The notes: a model not told the origin generated them from the sequence alone. Numbered from the stretch's first letter, positions 8,147 through 15,708 are shown. The stretch: 17,278 bases of DNA from Prevotella sp. (GCA_017442765.1 JAFRZC010000207.1:1-17278); one strand, 5' to 3'. Made by a program: numbers and translations.

Positions 8147-11100
8147 ATGAGCAAGATACTTTCATACAACAATAAGACAACTGGCGAGGGCTGGATTGTG
8201 CTGAACAGCCAGTACAACGCCGATGACATAGAGATGATTTCCGACCCAAACGGCGGACTCTCACAACAGCCACGCACAGCCATCCCCTCTCCGCTGGCTC
8301 AGATGGACCTTGTGAAAAACGCCTTCAAGCGGCTCGCAGCCCACACGTCACTTCGCGGCGAGGCAATGGACGAAAAGCTCGTTGCCAATGCGCTCGACGT
8401 GGCACAACTCTTCTTCAACTTTGGCGAGCTGCGCGGACAAATGAAGATTGTGCAATGGGACCGTACGACCAGCCTTGAGCAGTTGAAAGCCTCCTCGACC
8501 CACCGCCTGCTCGGCGAGACGATAGAGATGTATCTCGAGCAAGACAAAGAGGCATTCAACTTCGACAAGCTCGACCGCCTATATTTTCTTGTCTATGGCA
8601 ATCAGGTCATCGGTTGCACTTCGCCCGTGACACTGTTCATGGCCTCGCCCAATGCGAAGGAGGGCATGTTCGACATTCCCGTTGAGCAGAACGTGAGGCT
8701 CTTCGACCTTTGGCGACCACTCTATCAGCGCGATGCCAAGTTCGTGAAATACATCTACACGCTCTTCACGGCCTATCCTGAACTGAAGAAATACTGCGGT
8801 GAGGTTAACTCCTATCTCATCGCCTGCTTCCCGCTGCTCGACAAAGGCCTGCAAGCCACCATCCTGACGGAGATAGGCAATCCCTCGGCTTTCGATACGG
8901 AAAACGCGGAACGCGCAAAGACCTATCTGCAAACCACGTTTGCCCAGATGGACGAGGGCGTTCAGGCCTTGGGCGTGCCCTTCTATGAGGCTCGTCTGGC
9001 CGACATACAGGCTGCCATCCAGAAGAGCGACTTCATGCTGGTTCCCTCACGACAGGTCGACGAGCAGATTCCTTTGGTGTTACAAAACCAGCTCAACGCC
9101 ATGCCTTCCGACCCGTTCACCTATATCACGGGAGCATGGAACAATGCCACCGTCATCACGCCCGACGACTATCGGCTGCCTCCTGAGAAGCGCGTCTTGC
9201 CTGCGACCAACCATCAGTATCCCTGGCTGACCGACGACGATTTCCTGCAGCCCAACATCATCAAGCTCGACTATGCCTTAGACAGCGATTGTTTCTTCAA
9301 TGGTAATCTCGTGAAGACCTCGCGCGAGGCCGACGATTGCGACTTCCTGTTGCCGATAAAGCCGTTGTTCTTCAAGTATTTCGATGTGAAAGACCTTTGG
9401 GGAACCATCAACGGAAAGCCCCGATTCGAGCTTCAACATGCCAAGAACGGTGCCATTGAGAGTGTGACCGCCATTCTTCGCCTGCCCGTGCAGAAGCGGG
9501 GAGCCTGCATCACGCTTCAGAGGACTTATGTCTCGGCGATAAATCTCGACTTGACCTATGATTACAAAAACAATCTCGGTCACTTTATCAGCGTACCGTT
9601 TGCCATCGGCCTGTTCCCCTTTGTACGCACCTCGACCGTTCCCCACTACAACGTTCAGCTCGTAGATCGCGCACTTGGCAATCTGGAGAACTACCGGCTC
9701 TCACTGTCGTTCTATGAGAACGGCTACCAGAACCGGGTGGCTGACGACGACGTGATTGCCCGCGAACGAAGCCTGAAGGCAGAGAAGCGTGTCGGCTCCA
9801 CCTATTATCGGCTGACCTCCAACTTCGATTATATCGGTGTTGTGTTGACCGACGACCGCAACGCTCTGGCTGCCGAGGGCATTGTCTGTCCGCGATGGAA
9901 TGAGTTTTATAATGGCCACGAGCAGTTTACCTTCGCCGTTGACTTCGGTACGACGAACACCCATATCGAATATATGACCTCTACGGAGCTGCCCAAGCCT
10001 CTCCATGTCGATTCGCTGTCGCGCGACCGACTGCTGGCCACGCTCTACAACGGCTCGAAGATACTCTACGACGTCATCCTGAAACAAGAGTTCCTGCCGA
10101 AAGAGATCGGCGGTGAGTACGGATTCCCCCAACGAACCGTGCTTTCCGAGAGTGAGCGTCTTGACGCCGAGCATGTTGACCAGATTGTCTCGTTGGGCGA
10201 TGCGAACATTCCGTTCATCTATGAGAAAGAGAGCATTGGCTATGGCAACCGTATCGTTCCGAACCTGAAGTGGATGGTTGAGCAAAGCCAGGACAAGCGC
10301 ATTGCGGCCTACCTGACTGAGTTGGCCCTGCTCATGCGCACGAAGGTGCTGCTCGAGAATGGCGACCTGTCGAAGACACGGCTCATCTGGTTCTATCCGC
10401 TGGCCATGAAAGTAGGTAAGATTGCCAAACTCGGAGAAATGTGGGAGCGCATCTTCCGGCGTGTCTTTGGCGTTCATCCCGACCACCAGAACCTCATCCA
10501 GATGCCTGAGTCGGTTGCGCCCTATTACTTCTATAAGTGCAGCAGCCAGTTCCGAGGCTCCGCCTCCACGGTGGCCAGCATCGACATTGGCGGTGGTTCG
10601 AGCGATGTTGTGGTCTTCGAGGCCAACGAGAAGCAGCCCACCATGCTCACCTCGTTCCGCTTTGCGGCCAACGTGCTCTTCGGCGACGGTTTCTCCGAGG
10701 TTCCCCATGGCGACACCAACCCCATGCTGGTGAGGTATGTCGATTATTTCCGCCATCTCTTCGATGCCGACGACGAGAAATACGGCGAGCTGAGCGGTAT
10801 TCTCGAGAACATCACCTCGCGTCGCAAGAGCGAGGACATCAATGCCTTCCTCTTCTCTGTCATCAACAATCGCGTCGTGGGAGGCAACGAGGTGTTCTCC
10901 TACAACCTGCGACTGAACGAGGACGGGCAGTTCAAGATTGTGTTCATCTACTTCTACGTTGCCCTTGTCTATTATGTGGCTCACATGATGAGACATCGCG
11001 GCTTGCAAAAGCCTCGCAGTCTGATGTTCAGCGGTACAGGAAGCAAAGTGCTTGATATTGTTGGAGGTCAGCGCGAAATCAACCTGCTGACGCAGGCTGT

Positions 11101-11617
11101 CTTCGAGCGCGTCTATGGCGAGACCTACGACGAGGACGGGTTCTCCGTCATCATGGAGAGGAAAGAGCCAAAACAGATCACTTGTCGCGGTGCGCTGATG
11201 CAGATGCGCGACGATAAGGGCAGCGAGAGCGTGAAGACGCTGAACAACATGCTCGATGCCTACGACCAGACCATCAAGGGCAACTATTCGATGATGAGCG
11301 ATAAGGAGCGGCTTATCTATAGCGACATGGACAATCCCGACGTTCGCCGCGAGATTGTCGTCAGTGTCAGACGCTTCAACGATTTCTTCTCCGAGTTGTG
11401 CGACGCCATACGTGTGACCGACCGCTTCCTGGTCGATTACGCGGCACTGCAGCACCTTCGCGAGGTCATCAACAAAGACCTTGAGCACCATCTCATCAAC
11501 GGCTGGAACTTCAACAACAAGAATGAGGGCGACCACAATGCCTCCGACGCGATAGAGGACACGGTGTTCTTCTACCCGATTATCGGAAGCATTCGCGACA
11601 ATCTGATAGGAGGATAG
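8147..11617 (+). CDS. Giant protein with a C-terminal actin/Hsp70-like ATPase domain
   Basis: A 1156-residue protein of which about 590-1010 carries the three actin-fold nucleotide motifs in order. Phosphate-1 is FAVDFGTTNTHIEY with Asp599; phosphate-2 is ASIDIGGGSSDVVVF with Asp813; the adenosine motif is LMFSGTGSK at 959-967. All key residues are present, so ATP binding and hydrolysis are plausible. Residues 1-590 form a long N-terminal region with no motif I recognise (no signal peptide, mixed alpha/beta), and about 1030-1156 is helical. The architecture is too large for FtsA, MreB or DnaK. The large bacterial SrfB-type proteins are a possible relative by size and fold, but I cannot confirm this. 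The start is fixed by the 1-bp gap to the tubulin-like gene. The stop overlaps the ribosome binding site of the following gene. Confidence 0.75.
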   Translation: MSKILSYNNKTTGEGWIVLNSQYNADDIEMISDPNGGLSQQPRTAIPSPLAQMDLVKNAFKRLAAHTSLRGEAMDEKLVANALDVAQLFFNFGELRGQMKIVQWDRTTSLEQLKASSTHRLLGETIEMYLEQDKEAFNFDKLDRLYFLVYGNQVIGCTSPVTLFMASPNAKEGMFDIPVEQNVRLFDLWRPLYQRDAKFVKYIYTLFTAYPELKKYCGEVNSYLIACFPLLDKGLQATILTEIGNPSAFDTENAERAKTYLQTTFAQMDEGVQALGVPFYEARLADIQAAIQKSDFMLVPSRQVDEQIPLVLQNQLNAMPSDPFTYITGAWNNATVITPDDYRLPPEKRVLPATNHQYPWLTDDDFLQPNIIKLDYALDSDCFFNGNLVKTSREADDCDFLLPIKPLFFKYFDVKDLWGTINGKPRFELQHAKNGAIESVTAILRLPVQKRGACITLQRTYVSAINLDLTYDYKNNLGHFISVPFAIGLFPFVRTSTVPHYNVQLVDRALGNLENYRLSLSFYENGYQNRVADDDVIARERSLKAEKRVGSTYYRLTSNFDYIGVVLTDDRNALAAEGIVCPRWNEFYNGHEQFTFAVDFGTTNTHIEYMTSTELPKPLHVDSLSRDRLLATLYNGSKILYDVILKQEFLPKEIGGEYGFPQRTVLSESERLDAEHVDQIVSLGDANIPFIYEKESIGYGNRIVPNLKWMVEQSQDKRIAAYLTELALLMRTKVLLENGDLSKTRLIWFYPLAMKVGKIAKLGEMWERIFRRVFGVHPDHQNLIQMPESVAPYYFYKCSSQFRGSASTVASIDIGGGSSDVVVFEANEKQPTMLTSFRFAANVLFGDGFSEVPHGDTNPMLVRYVDYFRHLFDADDEKYGELSGILENITSRRKSEDINAFLFSVINNRVVGGNEVFSYNLRLNEDGQFKIVFIYFYVALVYYVAHMMRHRGLQKPRSLMFSGTGSKVLDIVGGQREINLLTQAVFERVYGETYDEDGFSVIMERKEPKQITCRGALMQMRDDKGSESVKTLNNMLDAYDQTIKGNYSMMSDKERLIYSDMDNPDVRREIVVSVRRFNDFFSELCDAIRVTDRFLVDYAALQHLREVINKDLEHHLINGWNFNNKNEGDHNASDAIEDTVFFYPIIGSIRDNLIGG
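11608..11613 (+). promoter_or_regulatory. Perfect Shine-Dalgarno site before the coiled-coil gene
   Basis: AGGAGG lies 7 nt upstream of the ATG at 11621 and falls within the last codons of the actin-like gene. Bacteroidetes genes usually lack such sites, so its presence here suggests selected, independent translation initiation for the downstream gene at the gene junction. Confidence 0.6.
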
Positions 11618-11620
11618 CCT

Positions 11621-12205
11621 ATGTTTTCAAAGTTTCTGAACAAGACCCCCGGCGCCAATCCCGATGCGACCGAAATCGTCGAGACCCCTGAGTGGCGACA
11701 TCTCTCGCAACTTGAGGCTCGTGTGAAGCAACTGGAGAAGCGCGTGACGCTGCTCGAGGCTGAGTTGAGAAAGCAAATGGAGGAGAAAGAGAGGGAGAAA
11801 GAAAAGAAGGAGTCGTTGGAAGAGAAAAGAGTGGAGGTGCCGACGGGCGTGGCCACACGCGACGATGCGGAGCACCCTGCCCCGAGCACGACGACGCTCT
11901 TCCTTGCCGCTCCCGATGCCGAGGGCATCTTTACCGGCTGCGACACCTCCGAGCAGATAGGGAAAAGCATGTATCGCCTGACGACGAGAGACGGCATCAC
12001 GGGCACCTTCGAGATGCTCGACACGCCCGATGCCCTTGCCACGGCGCTCATCAGCGTGTCGCAGTTCGTGAAGACGGCCTGCCGCATTACGGGTGGCATC
12101 CCCCCGTTTCCCCGTCAGATTCTTACCCAGGAGGTGGGAACGGCGAAGTGCGAGGGGCGCGTGTGGCGGGTTGTCAACAAAGCCATCGTGTCATTCAGCG
12201 CATAA
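11621..12205 (+). CDS. Coiled-coil protein with a conserved-looking C-terminal domain
   Basis: A 194-residue soluble protein. Residues 28-72 form a strongly charged coiled coil (LSQLEARVKQLEKRVTLLEA, then KQMEEKEREKEKKESLEEKR). A Pro/Ala-rich hinge at 73-90 leads to a compact domain at 91-194: TTTLFLAAPDAEGIF, SMYRLTTRDGITGTFEMLD, and a final GRVWRVVNKAIVSF. The last strand motif suggests an alpha/beta module, but I do not recognise the family. There is no signal peptide or membrane segment. It is the last gene of the tight operon, 3 bp after the actin-like gene, with its own Shine-Dalgarno site. A coiled-coil adaptor for one of the two NTPases is a reasonable guess only. Confidence 0.75.
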   Translation: MFSKFLNKTPGANPDATEIVETPEWRHLSQLEARVKQLEKRVTLLEAELRKQMEEKEREKEKKESLEEKRVEVPTGVATRDDAEHPAPSTTTLFLAAPDAEGIFTGCDTSEQIGKSMYRLTTRDGITGTFEMLDTPDALATALISVSQFVKTACRITGGIPPFPRQILTQEVGTAKCEGRVWRVVNKAIVSFSA

Positions 12206-12243
12206 TTGAGAATTAAGAATTAAGAATTAAGAATTGAGAATTT
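12204..12243. repeat. 7-bp tandem repeat after the operon
   Basis: Five head-to-tail copies of ATTRAGA (R = G in the outer copies, A in the middle three) begin inside the stop codon of the coiled-coil gene. It is a simple-sequence array that marks the left edge of the non-coding repeat block. A related AATTAAGAATT string recurs at 12495-12505 beyond the palindrome. Confidence 0.85.
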
Positions 12244-12245
12244 CA

Positions 12246-12492
12246 AGTTCCGCAAGCTATGACAGCCTCATGTAGAAACGGCCTGAAAGGCCAACAAGCA
12301 CTCAGCCTAGGGCAGCGCCCTGGGTCGGGTGAAGAGGGAGAATGCGCCCTGAAAGGGCAAAAGCACTATAGCGAGGAAAAGGCTTTTGCCCTTTCAGGGC
12401 GTCCGGACCACACACGCCTCTTACCCAGGGCGATGCCCTGGGCTATGAGCATTATGGCCTTTCAGGCCGTCTACGCAGAGCTTTGCGGAACT
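12246..12492. repeat. 247-bp nested palindromic interspersed-repeat element
   Basis: Four pairs of inverted segments nest around a centre near 12369-12373. From the outside in they are 12246-12258 with 12479-12492 (one indel); 12278-12293 with 12455-12470 (exact, 16 bp); 12305-12325 with 12423-12443 (two mismatches in 21); and 12343-12364 with 12382-12403 (20 of 22). Several arms are themselves small palindromes, such as GGCCTGAAAGGCC and CCCAGGGCGATGCCCTGGG. The whole could fold as one long branched hairpin. Clustered palindromes of this style resemble the REP/BIME-type repeats that single-strand Y1 transposases move; the resemblance is inferred and no transposase gene is nearby. The open frame across it (12259-12507) is a by-product of the repeat. 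It separates the operon from the zinc-ribbon gene and may stop or protect transcripts. Confidence 0.88.
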
Positions 12493-12510
12493 TCAATTAA
12501 GAATTGAATT

Positions 12511-12548
12511 ATGCACTATGGACTATGAACTATGCACTATGAACTATG
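12511..12548. repeat. Short CTATGA/CTATGCA tandem repeat that includes a start codon
   Basis: Five imperfect copies of a 7-8 bp unit (ACTATGN) end in the ATG at 12546 that starts the zinc-ribbon gene. There is no Shine-Dalgarno site. The repeat contains several other ATGs in different frames, which could compete with or vary the start. Confidence 0.75.
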
Positions 12549-13319
12549 ATTATCAAGTGTCCCCATTGCAGGTTTAAATACGAAGACGAGGTCAAGCCAG
12601 GCATCGAGGAGTTGTCGTGTGTCTGTCCGCGCTGTGCCTATCCGTTCACCGTCACCATCGGACAGGAGAATATCACCCAGCCGACCCCTCCCCCCCCGGG
12701 GGGACTCGAGGGGGGCTCTCCCAGGGAGGAGAAGATAGGTGATGGGGGCGCTTCCGTCCTCCCCCCCAAGGGGGAACGAGGGGGGCCTTCAATCGAGCCC
12801 GAGTGGATTACCCGTCCCGCACAAGCCCAATCTCCGTTGCAGGGCCAGGGCGCGAACAGGACTCCGCAGAACAGAGCCGCCGGAGGCTTCCGAGGCTCCT
12901 GCTGCCTGAAGTCGCTCATCGTGCTGGTCATTGTGGCGGTGGGCCTCGTCTTGCTCGTCAGAAGCTGCTATCAGTCGTTCACCGCCGACGACCTTGACCA
13001 TGGCGATTATACGACCGCCATCGGGGCCTCGCGCGACGACGCCTATGCCAACGACCCCCATCCCGACAAGCTGCCCAAGTGGGTGCAGGGCAACTGGGTC
13101 TATAACGGCGACAACGGCTTCCAGATCAGCGTCAAAATTCACGGGCGCAAGATCTCCGAGACCTCGGGTGGAGAAACTTCCTACGGAACCATATCCTTCG
13201 ACGGCAGCATCATCACGGCCGATTTCGGCGACGGACACCAGATGCGCTACAAAGTCTATAAAGACGAGAAAGTCATCGACTGCGGTGGCGCTAACATGAA
13301 AATGAAAAAAATAGAATAA
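12546..13319 (+). CDS. Zinc-ribbon, single-pass membrane protein with C-terminal beta domain
   Basis: A 257-residue protein in four parts. Residues 1-35 are a zinc ribbon (CPHC at 5-8, CPRC at 27-30), expected in the cytoplasm. Residues 45-115 are a Pro/Gly-rich linker that contains two copies of a C/G-tract repeat read in frame. Residues 122-139 are one membrane helix preceded by CCLK. Residues about 178-257 (PKWVQGNWVYNGDNGFQISV then KIHGRKISET) form a beta-rich domain facing the periplasm, looking lipocalin- or barrel-like. The start is the first ATG before the CPHC motif and lies in a tandem repeat. The gene sits 4 bp before dnaB, so it is probably co-transcribed with it. It follows the actin/tubulin operon across the palindrome and may be a sixth component. 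No function can be named. Confidence 0.75.
   Translation: MIIKCPHCRFKYEDEVKPGIEELSCVCPRCAYPFTVTIGQENITQPTPPPPGGLEGGSPREEKIGDGGASVLPPKGERGGPSIEPEWITRPAQAQSPLQGQGANRTPQNRAAGGFRGSCCLKSLIVLVIVAVGLVLLVRSCYQSFTADDLDHGDYTTAIGASRDDAYANDPHPDKLPKWVQGNWVYNGDNGFQISVKIHGRKISETSGGETSYGTISFDGSIITADFGDGHQMRYKVYKDEKVIDCGGANMKMKKIE
12687..12789. repeat. C/G-tract repeat pair inside the zinc-ribbon gene
   Basis: Two imperfect copies (12687-12719 and 12758-12789) share the pattern CCT, a C-tract, a G-tract, AC or AAC, GAGGGGGG. Each is itself nearly palindromic. They are translated as PPPPGGLEGGS and LPPKGERGGPS in the linker. The composition is unlike the rest of the gene, suggesting an interspersed repeat that entered the reading frame without breaking it. 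Confidence 0.75.
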
Positions 13320-13323
13320 CAAC

Positions 13324-14817
13324 ATGCCAGACAACAAGAAACGAACCAATACGCCCGTCGATACCACCTACGGCCATCTTCAGCCGCAAGCCCCCGACGT
13401 GGAGAAGATTGTGCTGGGTGCGCTTATGATCGACAGCGAGGCCTTCTCCGTCGTCTCGGAGATGCTTGTGCCCGACACGTTCTACGACCCCAAGCATCAG
13501 AAAATCTACCTCGCCATACAGACGCTCAACATGGCTGAGCATCCTGCTGACCTCATCACCGTCACCGAGCAGCTGCGCGCACAGGGCGACCTCGAGACCG
13601 TCGGCGGTGCCCCCTACATCGTGGACCTCACATCCCATGTCGCATCGTCGGCCAACATCGAGTACTACGCCGGCATCCTCCGCAAGAAATTCCTTGCCCG
13701 ACAGCTCATCCGCTACGCCGGCGCGATAGAGCAGGGTGCCTTCGACGAGACCTCCGACGCCGACTTGCTCATGCAGGAGGCCGAGGGAAGGCTCTTCGAG
13801 CTCAGCCAGAAAAACATGAAGAAAGACTACACCCAGATCGACCCCGTGGTTGCCAAAGCCGTGAAGACCATCGAGGCCGCATACGAGAACAAGGGTGGGC
13901 TCACGGGCACGCCCTCGGGCTTTAAAGACCTCGATAAAATCACCAGCGGCTGGCAAAACTCTGACCTTGTCATCATAGCCGGACGGCCTGCCATGGGAAA
14001 AACCTCGTTCGCACTCTCCATAGCCAAGAACATCGTGGTCGATCACCAGCAGCCCGTAGCCTTCTTCTCACTCGAGATGAGCAACCTCCAGCTCGTGCAG
14101 CGACTCATCTCGAACGTCTGCTCCATCGACAGCTCGAAAATCCTCAACGGACAGTTCTCACAAGACGACTGGGAACGGCTCGACATCAATCTTCGCAAGC
14201 TCACGGGTGCACCGCTATACGTCGATGACACCGCCAACCTGTCGGTCTTCGAGCTGCGCTCCAAGGCACGCCGCCTCGTCAGGGAGAAAGGCGTGAAGCT
14301 CATCATGATCGACTACCTGCAGCTCATGAACGCCAGCGGCATGCGCTTCGGCAACCGCCAAGAGGAAGTCTCCACCATCTCACGCTCGCTCAAGGGACTC
14401 GCCAAGGAGCTCGACATCCCCGTGCTTGCCCTCTCGCAACTCAACCGTTCCGTCGATTCGCGCGACAACGGCGACAAGGGCGACGGCAAGCGCCCACAGC
14501 TGAGCGACCTGCGCGAGTCGGGAGCCATCGAACAGGACGCCGACATGGTGCTCTTCGTGCACCGGCCCGAATACTACCGCATCTACGAGGACGAGAGGGG
14601 TAACGACATGCGCGGCAAGGCGCTCATCATCATCGCCAAGCACCGTAAGGGTGCCACCGGCGACGTGAAGCTTGACTTCAAGGGACAGTTTACCCGCTTC
14701 GAGAACGAAGCCGTATATAAGAAAAGGTCGGTCAAGGAAGGAGGCGAGGTGCTCGGAAGCCGCATGAACGACGACACCCCCTTCCCACCGCCAGACCTGG
14801 ACGAAGGAATGCGGTAA
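13324..14817 (+). CDS. dnaB: Replicative DNA helicase DnaB
   Basis: A 497-residue hexameric 5'-3' helicase that unwinds DNA at the replication fork and binds DnaG primase through its N-terminal domain. The N-terminal helical domain is seen from about residue 22 (PDVEKIVLGALMIDSEAF) to about 165. The RecA-like motor follows, with Walker A GRPAMGKTS at 220-228 and Walker B LIMIDYLQL with Asp330. Further motor motifs are SQLNRSVDSR, the LSDLRESGAIEQDADMVLF block and AKHRKGATGDVKLDF. Length is normal and no intein interrupts it. The start at 13324, 4 bp after the zinc-ribbon gene, is supported by a short basic lead before the conserved domain. The gene ends in a clean intrinsic terminator. It probably shares a transcript with the upstream membrane protein gene. 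Confidence 0.97.
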   Translation: MPDNKKRTNTPVDTTYGHLQPQAPDVEKIVLGALMIDSEAFSVVSEMLVPDTFYDPKHQKIYLAIQTLNMAEHPADLITVTEQLRAQGDLETVGGAPYIVDLTSHVASSANIEYYAGILRKKFLARQLIRYAGAIEQGAFDETSDADLLMQEAEGRLFELSQKNMKKDYTQIDPVVAKAVKTIEAAYENKGGLTGTPSGFKDLDKITSGWQNSDLVIIAGRPAMGKTSFALSIAKNIVVDHQQPVAFFSLEMSNLQLVQRLISNVCSIDSSKILNGQFSQDDWERLDINLRKLTGAPLYVDDTANLSVFELRSKARRLVREKGVKLIMIDYLQLMNASGMRFGNRQEEVSTISRSLKGLAKELDIPVLALSQLNRSVDSRDNGDKGDGKRPQLSDLRESGAIEQDADMVLFVHRPEYYRIYEDERGNDMRGKALIIIAKHRKGATGDVKLDFKGQFTRFENEAVYKKRSVKEGGEVLGSRMNDDTPFPPPDLDEGMR

Positions 14818-14866
14818 TAGTGACATACCGGCAGACGCAGAGGCAATATCTTTAACACTACTTAAC

Positions 14867-14907
14867 AAAAATCCCGTTTTCATTTAACACGAAAACGGGA
14901 TTTTTTT
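14867..14907 (+). terminator. Intrinsic terminator after dnaB
   Basis: A perfect 15-bp stem pairs AAAAATCCCGTTTTC (14867-14881) with its complement (14891-14905) around a 9-nt loop, followed by a T-run to 14907. It ends the dnaB transcript 50 bp after the stop codon. The A-run on the left arm would also let it work in the opposite direction. Confidence 0.93.
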
Positions 14908-15140
14908 CGAGCGGCAATGCTTGCGGACGCATTTGACGCACGTATGCGTGTGCAATTTCCCAGCACCTCCTTTACTCCCATAAACAGGGCAAGAATGCAG
15001 GGCCACGGCATGCCTCGGCGGACAAGTGTGCCGTTTTCTTGCTTTGCGAAAGATATACCTCTCAGCTCCGAGACATATATGTTTCAGAAGAGGGGAACGC
15101 AAGTCGCATTCCCCTCTTTTCTTGGTTTTGCCCGATGGTA
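14908..15140. other. Convergent intergenic region with a hairpin
   Basis: The 233 bp between dnaB and rpsO contain no gene I can support. One feature is a 10-bp stem, AAGAGGGGAA at 15088-15097 with its complement at 15109-15118, followed on the plus strand by TTTT. It lies 23 bp beyond the rpsO stop and may serve as its terminator, although a T-run is lacking on the minus-strand exit. A small palindrome ACATATATGT lies beside it at 15073-15082. Confidence 0.6.
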
Positions 15141-15416
15141 TTATCGGCGCAGGCCGAGAGCCTTTACGATGGCACGGTAGCGCTCGATGTCGCGCTCCTT
15201 CAAGTAGGTGAGCAGTGAGCGGCGCTTGCCTACGAGGATGGTCAGCGAACGGGCAGTGCGATGATCCTTGTGGTGGCTCTTCAGATGCTCCGTCAAGTGC
15301 TTGATGCGATACGAGAACAGTGCAATCTGGCTTTCTGCCGAACCCGTGTCGGTAGCAGTCTGACCCTTGCTGTACTGGCCAAAAATCTCAGCCTTCTTTT
15401 CTTTGTCTAAATACAT
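15141..15416 (-). CDS. rpsO: 30S ribosomal protein S15
   Basis: A 91-residue primary 16S rRNA-binding protein of the small subunit platform. The sequence [60 protein letters not shown] and the end [13 protein letters not shown] is diagnostic for the family. The start is set at 15416 because the family begins MYLDxxKK; an in-frame upstream ATG at 15446 would add ten residues not found in S15. Length is two residues above the usual 89, with the extra residues near GQTAT. It is transcribed alone from its own promoter. Confidence 0.97.
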   Translation of the reverse strand: MYLDKEKKAEIFGQYSKGQTATDTGSAESQIALFSYRIKHLTEHLKSHHKDHRTARSLTILVGKRRSLLTYLKERDIERYRAIVKALGLRR

Positions 15417-15527
15417 AATTTTGATTTGATTAATGTTGTTTGCCATTACATCTTTCCAACGCGCGAGTCGCCTTAATCACTGTCGGCAGGGCGTCGTCAG
15501 ATGCATCGGATTTTCCGAAAGCGGCTG
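15417..15527 (-). promoter_or_regulatory. Long 5' leader of rpsO
   Basis: From the predicted transcription start near 15521 to the ATG the leader is about 105 nt, long for a single ribosomal protein gene. Reading on the minus strand it contains a small hairpin (TCGGA, AAA, TCCGA) near the start and a possible longer pairing CGCC...GGCG in the middle. S15 represses its own translation through mRNA structure in several other bacterial phyla; whether this leader does so is inference. Confidence 0.4.
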
Positions 15528-15558
15528 CAAAGGTAGTGAAAAATGCAGACAATACAAA
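15528..15558 (-). promoter_or_regulatory. Promoter of rpsO
   Basis: On the minus strand, TTTG (15555-15558) and TACCTTTG (15528-15535) are separated by exactly 19 bp, the same -7 octamer and spacing as the promoter at 4525-4555. This is a full match to the Bacteroidetes consensus. Confidence 0.88.
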
Positions 15559-15708
15559 ATAAAAACTCAATTTTTTATCTGGCAACCACTTTTCTGCTCA
15601 CTTATTTATGTGTGTGAGCATCGAAGAGAGCGTGTTTGAGCGTGCGAAAGACGATGTTTCGCGGTGCAAAAGATATGGTTTCTCGGTACTGAATACGGCA
15701 TTTTCCGT

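Noticed and set aside
9701..11536. 611-codon open frame on the minus strand opposite the actin-like gene
   Set aside because: The plus strand encodes clear actin-fold motifs over the same bases. The minus frame has a V/E/H/L-rich composition typical of an antisense shadow in GC-rich coding DNA, with no recognisable domain or promoter.
12259..12507. 82-codon open frame in the palindromic block
   Set aside because: It is read entirely through the nested inverted repeats, so its residues just reflect repeat units (for example LKGQQALSLGQRPG). Such frames are often annotated as hypothetical proteins but are by-products of the element.
15433..15639. 68-codon plus-strand open frame over the rpsO leader and promoter
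   Set aside because: It covers a consensus promoter and leader on the other strand, has no ribosome binding site or promoter of its own and no recognisable sequence.
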